DNA of 64,000 bases from contig JAUCEF010000005.1 of assembly GCA_033558025.1 (NCBI GenBank), positions 4,712,001 through 4,776,000 on the forward strand, given 5' to 3'. Below, piece after piece: positions 22,988-34,637 of the stretch. The position numbers and the translations under genes were made by a program. The first letter of the stretch is position 1; each line of letters opens with the position of its first letter. The stretch is from Phytophthora sp. 'mugwort' (lineage: Eukaryota > Oomycota > Peronosporomycetes > Peronosporales > Peronosporaceae). The notes beneath the pieces were generated by a model. That model saw only the letters and a list, made by a program, of their open reading frames with translations, did not search any database and was not told the origin of the DNA.

Positions 22988-25900
22988 CTATCTCATCGCT
23001 TGAATGGGCGTTTTTCTTGGTGGTAACTTTACAGGTTGTAGCGCGACAGGGGGCTTCGTTTTCTTTTCAAAGACGAACGACTTGAACTTGTTCAGCGTCG
23101 CTGCTGCGGAGGTGTACGTTGGGTGATCTACCAAGATGCCCGCAATGGTCGTCACACTCAAGTTTAAGCTGTGCATCTCCGAGTCTTCTTTTGCCATAGC
23201 AACCACCAGGTTCCTCTTTTTCATGACAGAAGTGACCGTAGTCTTCAGGCGTCCTCTCGACCTCGGTGGCGAGATGATGCCGAAGTCGTCATCAGCTCTC
23301 TTCTTCCATCGCTACTGGCAAGTCGCTTATCTCAGATGAGACTGTTCCTGCCTGCGATGAGTCACGTGGATTCTCCTCGCCTCAGATGGTATATCGCCAA
23401 TCTCAATGGTATATATGCCAGCCTCAGATGGGAGGGCGCCCACCTCAGACGGTATGGCACTCACGGGCTCTTCTTCGGTCTGCTCCGCAAGTTGTGTCCC
23501 GACGGATTGTTCCGCAGCGATCTCCGTCACAGCAGGCGCGGGTAGCTCTTCGTTTAGAGACACTTCGATATCAGGCCCTTCATCCTCGCTCGGCTGTAAG
23601 TCGTGGGGCCCCTCGCCGTTCAACGCAGAATGGGGCTCATCCAGCGATTCAGCTGCAATGTTCGACGGCTGGTCTTTAAGAGTCACATCTGCAGGTGCCC
23701 TCTCCGGTTCTGTGGGTAAGTCGCACTCCGCGCCGTCGTGGCTATAGTCTTGGTAAAGCGCATCGTCGTGTGCAGTGGCTATTAGAATTTTAGCTGAATC
23801 ATCGCGGATCAAATTGTCCACGACCTCACTTTCTCCACGCTTGAACAACCGACCAACGACTTCGAGTGCCTGTAGTGCAGCGCGATACTGAGGCATCCCC
23901 ATGCCGCTCATGGTCTCCTTGATTGTGCACAACTATTTGGGCCTCTCTTACAGTCCCATGGTCTTTCCGCAAATTACAGTACCTTAGCGACCCTAAACGG
24001 CTCGCCTTCTATGTCGGCCAATGGCGACTTGTCTCGGAGTGATGCCAGAAACCATCTTGACGGCAACAGCTGGGTAGGTATTATTACCTCCATGTTGAAA
24101 GCCTTCCGAAGGAAAAAAAACCTGCCGTCGAGGCAGAAGGCGGGTTGCCATGAACAAGCAGGAGCACTCCCAGTTCTGCTTGTTCACGGAGTACTCCACG
24201 CGCGAATCGTCGAATGCATAATCCCATCGGCATTGCTCTTCTTCTGGGTAAAAAAAATCCCGGGAACGGCTTCGTAGAACGAGTACTGAGCCTGCCCGCT
24301 AACAACGCATGAGTACTGCTCGTAGATGAGATCGCAGGCGTGCGCGCTCACAAGGTTCGCGACGAAAACCGTACTTGGCGTTGTTCACCACACTGATCTT
24401 GGTAACGCGGGCCATAAAGTTCTGCTCGTTCCTGCTCTGGAAGCACATAATCGACGCGACACACTCGTCAAGGCCCATTGTCGGGCTCTTTGTGTCCTTT
24501 AGCCTCCATGAAGACCCCAGCTGATTGTACGTGTTGTTCCCGAGCGTCACGGCACTCTGACGCTCGAAACCACACCACATTGACTTGCAGTTATCCTAAT
24601 TCCGCTGAAAATAGATCTCGAAGGGGTGTGACTCCACTGCACCGAGATGATTAAATGTGTTCGAGTGACCATCCAGATAGTGCGAGATGGGGTTGTTGAC
24701 ATCTTCCTCGCCTGGGACAGGTGCTTCCAGACGTTCGCCCCATTGTCGCCCCCCCCCCCCCCTCGACGTACATCGTCTGGTGCACGGTGATTCTCAAGAC
24801 GTAAACCAATCGACAGGATGTGCCGCACGTAGTTTCGGTGCTTCAAAAACTCCCGCTCAGGCTTCGCGTGGACCATCAAGGGCACAAGGTTCCGAAGTTG
24901 AGACTTGTGCCACGTAAAGGACGTGATCAGCCGACGCGACTTGCTCGCGAAGGTACTTTATGAAATGAAACCTGGCAGAGAAGAACGGTGACTCCAGGAA
25001 GAGATCCTCGCTAACTCCTTCATCCACCGCTTTAGTTGCTGCGCATTGGTGGTAGACGACGCATCTCGCTCCTTCAAACCGACGCACAAGGTTATGTACG
25101 TCGCGGAGGGTCATGTTGCAGTCCGAGTTCTCTAGGTTGAACTGCAGGATGTTTTCTTCTTCGCTCCTGCCTTGAGCAATTCATTGACTGTCTCGGCAAC
25201 GGAAGCCGAGCTGGCTGTTCGAACAGACGGATACTGCTCGTACGTGCCCCTATACAGCGGGTGGTTTGCTGGAGCTTCGCGCTTGTAATGCAGAGCGCAA
25301 ACATAGGTTCGTCTTTCCGCCCGTTGACCACACACACAAGTACTGATCTGTGTAAATTACGGGAGCAAATTGCATTGGTGAACAACACGAATTGTTCTTC
25401 TGAACCCATCCGGACAATCTGGGCCATCCAGTCACATCCACACACACCTAGACCCACTTGCGCGTTACATTGATGCCGCGCGTCGCCTGACGGGGTCGCT
25501 TGCCTCGACCGCGCGACTTGAGTGTTCCAGCATGCGTGCAGATTAGTGTCTTGTTGTAGATCCTCCATTCATCCAGAATGAGCGGCGCGCTCGAATTTCC
25601 CTTCTTGCTGTTCTTGTTCCGCTCCTCGACTTTGTTGTTTGTGCGAATACGGAAGTTCTACGTGTTGAGCACATTGCCAAACAAAACGATACGTCAACGC
25701 AGATCCACAGACCTGGAAAGTGCGCGCCATGTAGTCGTCGAGGAAGGCATGGAAGGACCCCCACGAGTCGAACTGCATGCAGGGGATCTGGCAGAGATAG
25801 CCTCCGATGCCGACATAGAAGAAGATGAGTCTGTGACAGGGTCCAGAGCGTCTTCTTGCGCGCTGTTGTGGCGGCCACGCTTGGTGTTTCAGAGCTCCTG

Positions 25901-26079
25901 ACACGGGTTCCTTCTGACGACAGCGTCCACTTATCTTCGCCGTTGCTGTCGTCGTTCGAGGTGCGCATGCTGCCTCCGCTTCTGCGCCGACCGTGGACGC
26001 CTATCCATATCGGAGCGCCACGCGCGCCAAAATGGGATTGGAGGAGGGTGGCGGGACGGCACTCTCTGCCACTCATCAC
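22988..26079 (-). pseudogene. Second MULE/FAR1-like SWIM transposase
   Basis: Minus-strand pieces in order: MQFDSWGSFHAFLDDYMART (N-terminal domain, about 25730-25790); RQATPSGDARHQCNAQVG and VTGWPRL (about 25400-25500); LRDVHNLVRRFEGA (about 25075-25115); AVTLGNNTYNQLGSSWRLKD with MGLDECVASIMCFQSR (24299-24580); a SWIM finger ECSCLFMATRLLPRRQVFF (about 24110-24170), in which the expected last C and H read Arg and Gln; and a tail MGMPQYRAALQALEVVGRLF with an acidic repeat-rich region (23327-23932). Frameshifts separate the pieces. Family assignment rests on recalled Phytophthora MULE/FAR1-like proteins. Confidence 0.65.
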
Positions 26080-26116
26080 GAACTATATACTATACGCTGT
26101 ATGGAAGGACGGAACC

Positions 26117-26258
26117 GATCCCGGTTGGTGCAGTGTCAGACTGCGCATTTCGGGACCGGGAGGTTGTGAGTTCGAGTCCCCGAGTGGGCAGGACTTTCGG
26201 CCGGAGTAGACCAAGGTCAATAGTGTAATGGATCGACCCCACAGCTAGGCCTGTCACC
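26117..26258 (+). repeat. tRNA-derived SINE, copy A
   Basis: The 5' part has an internal pol III promoter: an A-box-like TTGGTGCAGTGTC (about 26125-26137) and a B box AGTTCGAGTCC (26169-26179). A 3' body follows (GTGGGCAGGACTTTCGGC... and GTAATGGATCGACCCCACAG) ending near CTAGGCCTGTCACC. The same body is found inverted at 30.9-31.1 kb, so it is a dispersed repeat and not a lone tRNA gene. No clear target-site duplication was seen. Confidence 0.75.
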
Positions 26259-26689
26259 TTTCGCTCCAACTGCCAACTCAACGAGAACGTTTATACACAG
26301 TTCCGTTGGCGCTCAACAGATGGCAAACTGGTGCTCAACTTTCGTTCGAGAACAGATGTCTTGTGAACCCTTCTCAAAGACATAAATGTCTCTGACCGAA
26401 TAAAGAGGATTTAAACGAAGCGCGGCTTGCTGAAGTCACGAAAGTTTAGCTCTCTAGCAAGGTGCTGGAAGACAAAGCTGCTGACTAGGCTAGCGTGGTG
26501 CGTTGTTGAACCTCTGTTGTTATTGTTATCACTAATATCATGGCATGTATTGCCTTGTAGTGCCACGCGTCACTCGAAGAGCCAGGATCTAAGGCGCTGG
26601 CATGGTACGAAGACGAGCAAGGTTGCTAAAAACCAATGAGCTATGTGAGCTGACTGGAGGCTGCCTTGGCGCCACGCGCGGCCAAGTAG

Positions 26690-27701
26690 ACGTCGTTGGC
26701 GTACGACCCACTCGCTCGCTGGATGTGGTCGCTTAAGCTGGATGACAACTGGGAGCCCACCGTCATGGGCTGGGAGGGCAAGATGGTAGCCCTCGATTTC
26801 GCTGGTGGTACAGTTGTCCACGTCTCTAGTGAACTTGGTGCTTTTGTGACCCCCGTCGTGGTAGGCAAGCGCTACAATCACGTCGAACCCGTCAAGCCGC
26901 ACAACGTACCGCTGGTCATGATCGGCGCCACCCCGCTGTAGTTCGGCTGGTTTGGATTTAGCGCCGATTCCGAGGGTGCTGCTGACATGATTGCCGCGAT
27001 TGCTGCTATCAACACGCACTTGACTCCAAGCACGTTGGCCCGTTCGGTATCCACGGCTGCGGAGGCTTTATGGACAGCCTGGCGTCGGTGCCTCCGTCTC
27101 GCCCTGCACCTGGTCCACATTTTGAGTAGCATCCTGCACAGTCGTTCACTCGGCGAGGCGCTATCTCACGCCTCAGCGTCGCCCGAGCCGAAGTCCTGCG
27201 TCCAATTGTGCTGGCACGTGCCCTCCTTGTTAAACGCGTACGCCGAGCCGAACATCGTGTACTCATCCATGAGGTTCTCGACTGCTCACGGGTCTGTTCA
27301 TCACCTCGGACGTCAACCCCGCCATTAAGAGCAGGGCTTTCTACGGCCACGGATTGCAATCTGTGCACCAGCTCGTTTCCCAGTGCGTGGCAGCGGGTTA
27401 CTCGGCGGTGGTGACCTTTGTGATCCTGATGGTACTCAAATACACTGCGGGTCTGCGTGTATCGGAAGCTAAGGAAGTGAATGGCATGGCTATTTCCTAC
27501 TATGGAGGCCAGGCGTACGGCTACAGTGCTCACGGTGGATTGAGTGCACCTACCGTCAAGGCGGCGAACCCACCCAATGGCAGCTTCTTGAGCATAATGA
27601 CTCCAGCCCGGCTCATTGGAAATGTCGTCGGCTATGCTACGGCCGGTCGTGCCTGGGGTTCGACGGCGAGTAAGCGTGCGTCCAGAAGCGTGTTCAATTA
27701 A
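26690..27701 (+). pseudogene. Ammonium transporter (Amt) pseudogene
   Basis: The block from 26696 reads LARWMWSLKLDDNWEPTVMG, then ALDFAGGTVVHVSSELGAFV and NHVEPVKPHNVPLVMIGA, the conserved core of Amt/Mep ammonium channels. A TAG at 26939-26941 replaces the Trp expected in LLWFGWFGF, and the frame goes on FGWFGFSADSEGAADMIAA. A rearranged or frame-shifted section follows (27080-27290). Then come GLFITSDVNPAIKSRAFYGH (about 27290-27350) and VAAGYSAVVTFVILMVLKYT with GGQAYGYS (27354-27701). The N-terminal half is absent. Intact Amt proteins have about 11 membrane segments. The nonsense codon and frame changes show it is dead. Confidence 0.75.
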
Positions 27702-30324
27702 TCTTCGATCTTCGATTCATCGACATAGTTCTCATGAATAAAAATCAAGTCGCGTACAATTCCCGGATCTAGTGAGCTACGCTTGACCACTACGATATTT
27801 CCCGCCGTTGAAAAAGCCCGTTCTGAAGGGACAGACGTCGCGACACAACCTAGCCATTTCCGTGCAAGCACCGCGATAACAGGAGAAAAAAACGGATGAA
27901 TTCCGACCCCACCATTGTAATGGATCTTCTTGGCTGTCTTCAACTATGGCTGTCGTAGCGAGGTAACGATCCATTTCATCCTGACATCGTACGCGAAGGG
28001 TACGCTTGTGCACAGCGGGATCGACCATTCGAGTTGTTTGTCTGGATGCTCGTCTTCCAAAATCCATCGCCATGACACCGGACTTCACTTGTTTTGACTT
28101 CTTCGCAACTGGTGTGGACGCTTGGGGGACTTCAGATGGCGATGCGGCAATTCCTGTAGCAACCGCGACTGCAGCTTCTAAACGCTGCGCCTTAGCTTTC
28201 ACCTTCTCGACCTCATCGAAAGCTGCCATCTCCATCAAGCGAGGGTCCAGCAACAAGATCCATAATATCTGAGGTGTCAACTTTTCAAAGCGCTTGTCAA
28301 AACAATTGAGCAATGCTAGCCGGAGTGAGTTCATTAATGTCTTTGTATTGATCACGTAGTCATGGTTGCCTGTAAGCGCGCCAATTTCGTCAAACAGATC
28401 CGTTTGGTTCAGCCACTCGTTAATGCATCTCAAACACGGAAGCGTGGTCGAAAGGGTCGGATAGCCACCACTCAGCGCATCCGTCACTGCAGCGAACGGA
28501 TCCAGCAAGGCAACGAGGCAGGTTATTGTGAACCAATCTTCTGGGCTCGGTGAAGAAAGCTTGACATCCTTGAACTCCTGATTTCCTTCCTTCGTATCGA
28601 GGTACTAGAAAATAAGGCGAGGGGTTCTTCAGGTCTAGCATTCGAGCAAGCATGTCACGGGCACTATTCCAACGAGTCGGACAATCAATCATAACTTTCA
28701 GCGACCGGATGCTAAGCTCATCTGTTTGAATCTTATGAAGGCATTTCTTGGCTTCGGTGACTTGTGAACGTAAACTGCAATGTCGCGGAACTTCTGAACG
28801 ACGGTTCTCATCTTGTCCAGTGCTGGGCGTTCCTCTAGCCCAAGCCACGTCCACAGGAAAGATGAGAGCTCGTTCCAGTAGCGCTCTTGAAGCCACGCAT
28901 CAGATTAAAAAAATACCTCATCCTCTCCTAGTTCAGATTGATCCAGAAGAGGTAACCCAGCTACAGCCGCCCCATTAGAAACGCCACTAAATGTGTCATC
29001 CACTTCACACTCAGAATCATTCATAGCACCATCGAAAGCTCTCGAGTCCACTGCAACAACCTCACCCGCATTACCAGCATTTTCCGTGTCTACCTCAGCA
29101 AAACGCGCGCCAAGATTCATGTTTACATCAATGTTCTCGTATCCAGATTCTGGTGCCGTTTGGCTGGTGGTGGCCATTGGAGATCGAAGGAAAAATCTCC
29201 AATGGACGGCGGGTTTCCGCCTGTTTTTTCTTTCTTTCGGCTAGGCTTGCGCTTGGTCAATTCTCCTGCAATAACAAGGTGGAGTGAGTGCGCCACGCAC
29301 GACATGTTTTAAATGTCGAGAATACGCCGGCTAGAACAACGTTAGAAGCTCCATCCCGAAGCAGATTCACACAAAATTTGGGATCCAGCCCCCGCCGCTC
29401 GAACAACCTCGACAGACCCGCCGCTATTGCATCACCACTATGACGACCAGGAAACGATTCAACTTCCAAAGTCCAACTGCGAAATCGGAAGTCCTGTGTC
29501 ACGTAGTGCAGAGTCAGAGCCATGTAGCTGTCGGTGTTTCGACTCGTCCAAATGTCGGTGGTGACCGGTAATATAGGCACTCGCGGAGAATAATTATCTT
29601 CACAATAACACGAAGGGTATTTGCCACGTCCACAATATTGCTTCGAAGGAGCGTTCGGCTTGGCAGTCTGACCCTCACTCCACCCAAAACCTCGCACACG
29701 TACTTCACGTAGGAATACAAACCAGAATCCTCGACCGTAGCGATTGGCCGAAGGCTCTGCGCAATCCAAATGGCGAAAAGCTTGTTCGCATGGGCCTGCT
29801 GCTCGGGAGTAATGTCTTCAACATCTCGAGTACTAGAGTTCGGGGTCGCGCTGCATGCACATCCGCTTGTCAGCGCTACACCAGAGCCGCGCTTGGCAGC
29901 GGCAGCAGCAGCTTTCGTCTCTTTGGCATCATCAAGTTGCGCAGCATGCACATTTTGCATGTGCTTGGTCACATAGCTGGTTGTACCTTTGACATAGGGT
30001 GTGTCAATGCCGCACCTCACGCAGTGAACACCTGAACCGCAGTTCGATGTGAACTTGGTTGGGCAAATGAGTCTATTCATCCTTACACACCAGGCGAACG
30101 AACTTCCATATCTTTGGCCTGTGTGCCCCCTTCATCTTGAACACGTTCTCTGGCGTCAATGGAAGCTCGGGTTCGAGCTCGTGGTTGCAATCATTGGCGG
30201 CAGCACTACCACCTCGTTGCAATGAGGTGGTAGACATTCGATGCAGACGCTGCGGGGTCGAGAAGCTAGCAGCGGGTTCTTCACAGCTGGCAGGTCGTGC
30301 AAGCCCCTCGAACACCCGAAGCAC
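27698..30324 (-). pseudogene. Nearly full-length BED-hAT (Ac/ZBED-like) transposase
   Basis: Minus strand, right to left: an N-terminal linker ending KIWKFVRLVCKDE (30073-30324); in a shifted frame a BED finger CVRCGIDTPYVKGTTSYVTK followed by HMQNVH (about 29930-30030); TTDIWTSRNTDSYMALTLHY (RNase-H-fold start, about 29500-29560); CVAHSLHLVI (about 29265-29303); an acidic insert (28905-29177); CPTRWNSARDMLARML (about 28620-28690); LTGNHDYVINTKTLMNSLR, LLDPRLMEM (27777-28508); and the hAT dimerisation motif ATSVPSERAFSTAGNIVVVK (27698-27943). The domain order is complete but at least five frameshifts break it. Its stop overlaps the end of the Amt pseudogene by a few bases. Confidence 0.82.
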
Positions 30325-30888
30325 TCGTGGGCTGGGACGGCGGCGGCGTCACTGGGTACTGACTGGGATGTGCGTGCGCAAAGGTTCCGACAGAGCCGCG
30401 GTAGTCTGCTCTATCTTGGACAAAACACTGGCGCTGATGCTGCGTCATCGCGTGTTGGTGCAAGTGCGTTGGCAGAGCCAAAGAGCGCCAAACAACACTG
30501 CTCTCGTCGGCGTTGTTGTTGTCAGCTCTCGTAGATGCATCCACCGTGTGCATGCCAATATATCTTGGTACTGGCACAGCCAACAAGCTGGAAAGGTTGT
30601 TCTTGTCAAGTGGTGCAGATGGTTTGTGACTGCCGCCGGGCCCGGGCGGGGAAGCTAGTCCCGCTTTAAGTGAACCTCACAGAGGTCCTCAGAGAAAAAG
30701 AAGGCAATATAGTATGGTCATCCAGGTGTGGGATCGACCAAGTAAACCGGGCCAGCAGTTGAGCGGGCTCATAGCACCGTGCAAAACGAAGTATATATGA
30801 TAAAGTATGGTGAAAGTTGGGGTCAGGTCAAACTCAACTGAACCAGTTGGGTTTCAGTTGAGTTGCTGCCAGTTGGCAGCCGACATTT
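30325..30888. other. Unassigned stretch beside hAT remnant and SINE
   Basis: Overlapping ORFs on both strands (for example 30137-30658 plus) show no recognisable motif. At about 30825-30865, AACTCAACTGAA and TTCAGTTGAGTT form a short inverted repeat, suggesting a small repeat element next to the SINE. Confidence 0.35.
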
Positions 30889-31143
30889 GACAGGCCTACC
30901 CACAATTAGAAACCTCCACTATTTGGGTGTAAGCCATGTCAAGCGCGTGTTGTGGGGTCGGTCCATTACACTTTTGACCCTGCTCTACTCCTGCCGAAAG
31001 TCCTGCCCACTCGGGACTCGAACTCACACGTCTCGGTCCCGAAGAGCGCGGTCTGACCACTGCACCAACCGGGATCGGTAACAGGCCTACCCACAGCATG
31101 CGCTTGCCATGGCTTACACCCCAATAGTGGAGGTTCCAAATTG
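30889..31143 (-). repeat. tRNA-derived SINE copy B inside inverted arms
   Basis: Positions 30889-31076, read on the minus strand, repeat copy A: CCCGGTTGGTGCAGTGGTC, the B box GAGTTCGAGTCC, GAGTGGGCAGGACTTTCGGC and GTAATGGACCGACCCCACA. Copy B also has a 44-nt segment (30903-30946) that copy A lacks. Its near-exact reverse complement lies just beyond the tRNA head at 31100-31143, and TAGGCCTGT is present at both sides. The SINE therefore sits inside a 44-bp inverted repeat, either by insertion into a palindromic element or by a local inversion or template switch. Confidence 0.75.
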
Positions 31144-31600
31144 TTCTATACGGAAGGACGATTGCTAGACGGAGATTAGGGGGCAACGCGCAGAAACAGA
31201 ACAGAAAAATCAAGCTCCAGATGGGTGCAGATCCACTGACATACCATCCCATCGGCACCGATATAACACCAGTATACCGGTCTTACCGTCGGCATGAATA
31301 CTGGTACCGATATGAGTGATACATTGGTGTGATATCCTCCCTTTGCTTGAATCGCCTCAATACAATCTCTCAGTCTTTATCATACCCAGTGTATGCGCTC
31401 TCTAAAATATTTATCGTACTTAACGGTGTGTAGTAAGTTTTGCTTCAAATGCCACAGCATTACAAGACACGCTTGCAGACTGAGAAGGATAAAGCGTATA
31501 ATCGTAGTTTTTAAGGTAACTGAGCTTGGTATGCACACAGAGATTCGCTTGTAGTAGCTATAGTGCATGCTACACAGCTATTTATGGCGTAACAGTACGG
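31144..31600. other. 3' flank of the GST gene, no gene seen
   Basis: No supported coding sequence. It includes the likely 3' UTR of the leftward GST gene and AT-rich DNA. A degenerate run built on ACCGGTAT/ACCGATAT units at about 31255-31320 (ACACCAGTATACCGG..., ACTGGTACCGATATG) looks like a small, strongly diverged repeat. Confidence 0.4.
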
Positions 31601-32272
31601 CTAATTGGAGCGCAGATCAAGCTTCTTGACGAATCCCTTCAACTGTTCGTGGACTTCATCGTTGAAAGGCGTCGCCTTCATTCGGTCAATCCAGGCCGAC
31701 ACCTTGGGATACTTAGAGAACTCGAAGCCCATGAGCTCAAGTTGGTCGATCTCACAGTAAGCGGCAAAGTCGGCAATGGTCGGGAAGACAGTGTGGGCGA
31801 TGTAGTCGTCCACCAGGAAGGCCTCGAGCAGGTCAAACTCCTTGGCGATGAGAGCGTCCTTCTCCTCCAGAGCCGCCAAGTCCTTGGGTGTCGCAGTGTT
31901 AAGCTTCTTGGCAATCGCAGGTCTGAAAATGTTGAGCGTGAAGAGACGAGTGTTCGTGTGATGCCAGTGCAGGAACTCATTGATCTTTGCGCGCACCTTG
32001 AGGTCCTTCGGGTACAGATCCTTGGGACCGGTCCAGTCAAATTTATCACCCAAATACTGCAGGATGGCCATGCCTTCAGTAAGCACGAAGTCGCCGTCCT
32101 TGATGGCCGGCACGAGACGATTGGGGTTAATGGCCTTGAACTCGTCCGAGTTGAAGAAGGCGGTGCCCGGGTTCATCTCTACGAACTCATAGTCGACACC
32201 CTTGACCTTGAGAGCCCAGGCAACGGCACGGGACGGCTGACTGATTAAGTTGGCGTAGAGAGTGAGAGACAT
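31601..32272 (-). CDS. Glutathione S-transferase
   Basis: An intronless frame of 223 residues. Residues 1-80 are the thioredoxin-like glutathione-binding domain (MSLTLYANLISQPSRAVAW, NRLVPAIKDGDF with the cis-proline, and EGMAILQYLGDKF, the glutathione-contacting E/S-x-x-A-I loop). Residues about 90-215 are the helical C-terminal domain (FLHWHHTNTR, YIAHTVFPTIADFAAYCEID with the N-capping-type TIADF motif). Early serines (S11, S14) suggest a theta-like cytosolic GST that conjugates glutathione to electrophiles. I chose the ATG at 32272 because it lies 46 nt downstream of a core promoter match. An in-frame ATG at 32488 lies upstream of that promoter and would add an unconserved 72-residue extension. 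No damage is visible. Confidence 0.93.
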   Translation of the reverse strand: MSLTLYANLISQPSRAVAWALKVKGVDYEFVEMNPGTAFFNSDEFKAINPNRLVPAIKDGDFVLTEGMAILQYLGDKFDWTGPKDLYPKDLKVRAKINEFLHWHHTNTRLFTLNIFRPAIAKKLNTATPKDLAALEEKDALIAKEFDLLEAFLVDDYIAHTVFPTIADFAAYCEIDQLELMGFEFSKYPKVSAWIDRMKATPFNDEVHEQLKGFVKKLDLRSN

Positions 32273-32317
32273 TGTGGTTGCTGGTTGATTTGGTTGCGGC
32301 TTAATTGCGAAGACTGC

Positions 32318-32333
32318 AAATTGAAGAATGAGG
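32318..32333 (-). promoter_or_regulatory. Oomycete core promoter (Inr plus FPR) of GST
   Basis: The minus strand reads CCTCATTCTTCAATTT, matching 15 of 16 positions of the oomycete core element GCTCATTYYNCAWTTT. Transcription is expected to start within TCATT, giving a 5' UTR of about 55 nt before the ATG at 32272. This supports the chosen GST start. Confidence 0.8.
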
Positions 32334-32777
32334 ATCGAATGTGAAGGCGAAAGAAGATTAGAGCAGCGGGGCAGACATCGTTTCGCAAGAACGGGTTGTC
32401 TAATCTGAGGTGTCGCACCGATCGTCGTGCGGTGATCCAAGCTTGAATAGGATAAGGTAGGACTTATTAATACTGCTCCATGCAGCAAGCAACTTCCCAG
32501 AAACCGGAATCCTCATCATGCTCGTGACATAGTATGGTGACATCCATCACCTACGAGTCCTGGGCACCAGAGATCAAGTTTGAGCGTCAATATTTGAGAG
32601 TGGCAAAGAATATTATTGAGATAACGCGCTTCGACGCCGAAGCGATTAAGTAAGTGAGTTGACAGAGAAAACGGCGGGCCTAGAGCACTTCGAAGGGAAT
32701 ATAACGGCACCTGTAAACCTTGCTGGAGCTTTATGCGCTGTCAACACGCACGGCTAGTGTTGAGATGGGAGATGGCA

Positions 32778-32844
32778 GCAATTTGCAGAGCAGCTCGATG
32801 CTCTGCAAATTGCTCAGACATTGCTCGCATTGCTCGCAATGTCT
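32778..32844. repeat. Two adjacent perfect inverted repeats
   Basis: Arms 32778-32792 and 32799-32813 (GCAATTTGCAGAGCA and its exact complement) enclose a 6-nt loop. Directly next, AGACATTGC at 32816-32824 pairs exactly with 32836-32844 around an 11-nt loop. They lie in the divergent spacer between the GST promoter and the family gene at 32969, so they could be binding sites, a cruciform or a tiny element. No function is known. Confidence 0.75.
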
Positions 32845-32968
32845 GCGATAGCGGCGAAGTAGGTGAAGCTAGACGATAGAAAGCAATCTTGATACAGTGT
32901 CGTCTGAGCCGTACAATCACCCGGGATAAGGCAACAGTACCGGTATACGTTTTCGGAACTAAAGAGCA

Positions 32969-34386
32969 ATGACCTTCTTCTTGGACGAGGCCGACCAAAG
33001 CGTCGTGGAGGCAGCGCTGTCCTTTGTAGATGAGTTCGCTGTCGATGGCTTTCCGTCCTCCGCCGCTGTGACGCCCGACCACGTCCATGCGCGGAGTTCG
33101 AGGGAAGCCGAGATGGCGCGTCGCGAGCAGATGAACGAGAGGAAGAAGATGCTGCGCGCTGCAGGCGTCTACGGCAACTCGAACCACGTGCGCAACAACC
33201 GCCGCATCGAGATCGCATACCTCAAAGAACAGCTGGAAAAGCTACAGCTCGATCTGGAAGTGCTCCACAATCAGAAGGGGGGAGACAAAGCGAAAGGAAC
33301 GCGAGCAAGGCGTCGATCAAGTCCATCAAAACGACAGACGGCGGCAGCTCAACAGCCAACAGCGGAGGCCATTGTGGCTATGAATGATCCGACCATGACG
33401 ACGGTGTGGGAGAATATTGCGGACAGTCAGCGACGGCGACGGAAGAAGGCCGAGTGCGACAATATCCGTCTTAAGATGGCCATCGAGCACCAGCAAAAGG
33501 TAGCGAACAACCTGCGCAGCTTGATTGAAAAGCGCGCGAGTCAATTGAGCGCCGAGTGCTCGTTATTTTCGGACGTGGACTACTCCAGCCACCGCGTACT
33601 GGACTGGTGTGGAGACATGGGCGAGTTCCAGGGACTTTTTCGTCACGTGGACAGTGCGTACCAGGAGCTAGACGCGGTGTTTGCAGCGAACGGTCTGAAT
33701 GACATGGTGCTGACTCGTAGTGACGTTCACGTACGAGATGGGTCAGGAGGCAAGTATGTGGAGCTGTTCTTTAACAAAGTACTGCCATTCAAGCTGCAGG
33801 ACGCGACGGAAGCGACGTGGGAACACTTTCGAGGGTCGGAGAAGCACGTGGGCAACGGCAGCGTGTACGAGAAGACAGCAAAGGTGAGCATGCCATCACG
33901 GACGGAGTGTAGGGATTCGTGTGCGGTCAGTCTAACGTTATGGATGCTATCCGCGCATAGGATGTCAACGTGCCGTACACGATTCTCGAAGACTTCACGA
34001 AGGAGATGCATTCGAGCAGTGCACGGGCTGATGCAAGAATGAAGCAAGTTATCCGGCGTCATGTTGAGCCCAACCGCGATGTTGTCATCGCCGTCGTGAG
34101 CGTCAAGCCCGCCGAAGTCAAGAACAAGAAGCTCGTGGGATTGAGATACCAAGTCCGAAGCTACGCTGTGACCAAGCGGTCAGCTGCCTCGACACCAGAG
34201 CGCGAGGTATCACAACTCCAATGCTGCTCACTCATTTCGTTCGACGAGGAGATTGGGGCGAAGCTCTGCTCCAACGCCATCCAAGCAGTTACGAACTTCC
34301 TGATCGTGAGCTTAGCAGCGAAGATGCAAGGCCACCAGGATTGCATCGAGAACGCTCTAATGGACCACGCTCTCGAAACAGCGTAG
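32969..34386 (+). CDS. M96-like bZIP-like/START-like protein, copy 5 (two exons)
   Basis: Exons 32969-33883 and 33961-34386 (one 77-nt intron) give 446 residues. Intron 1 of the other copies is absent: QKRASQL-type sequence runs directly into the exon-2 start (KRASQL then SAECS), with no codon lost or gained. Start MTFFLDEADQSVVEAALSF. The basic block is ERKKMLRAAGVYGNSNHVRN, then LKEQLEKLQLDLEVL heptads. The linker is unusually basic (ARRRSSPSKRQ). The C-terminal domain keeps VLDWCGDMGEFQGLF, WEHFRG and VIRRHVEPNRDVVI. A precise loss through a cDNA intermediate, or an intron gain in the other copies, would explain the structure. Divergent from the GST gene; coding frame intact. Confidence 0.84.
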
Positions 34387-34637
34387 CAAGTAATAAATTT
34401 TATAACAGATTTCGCCGAAACATCCAGGAGCTTATGAATACTATTAATGTCTGTTTATCTTGTTCTTTTGCATCGCTCTCAGACGTGGCCAACATTGAGG
34501 TTCTGGCAGGACCTCAACTCACCTTGCAATCATTCCAGCAGTGCATCTGCGGAGAGACAAGACACAGCGCGTGCCAGAGTCTGGACCAAGCAAAACATGC
34601 GCCAACGACTTTGCAAAGACCTCAAGCAAAACTGGCC

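Noticed and set aside
30137..30658. 173-residue plus-strand ORF
   Set aside because: No motif, and its first third is antisense to the hAT transposase N-terminus.
32273..32488. 72-residue extension of the GST
   Set aside because: It lies across and upstream of the core promoter and has no similarity to GSTs, which normally start at the MSLTLY-type strand.
34221..34637. Upstream extension of family copy 6
   Set aside because: The open frame overlaps the coding end of copy 5 in another frame and does not resemble any paralogue N-terminus.
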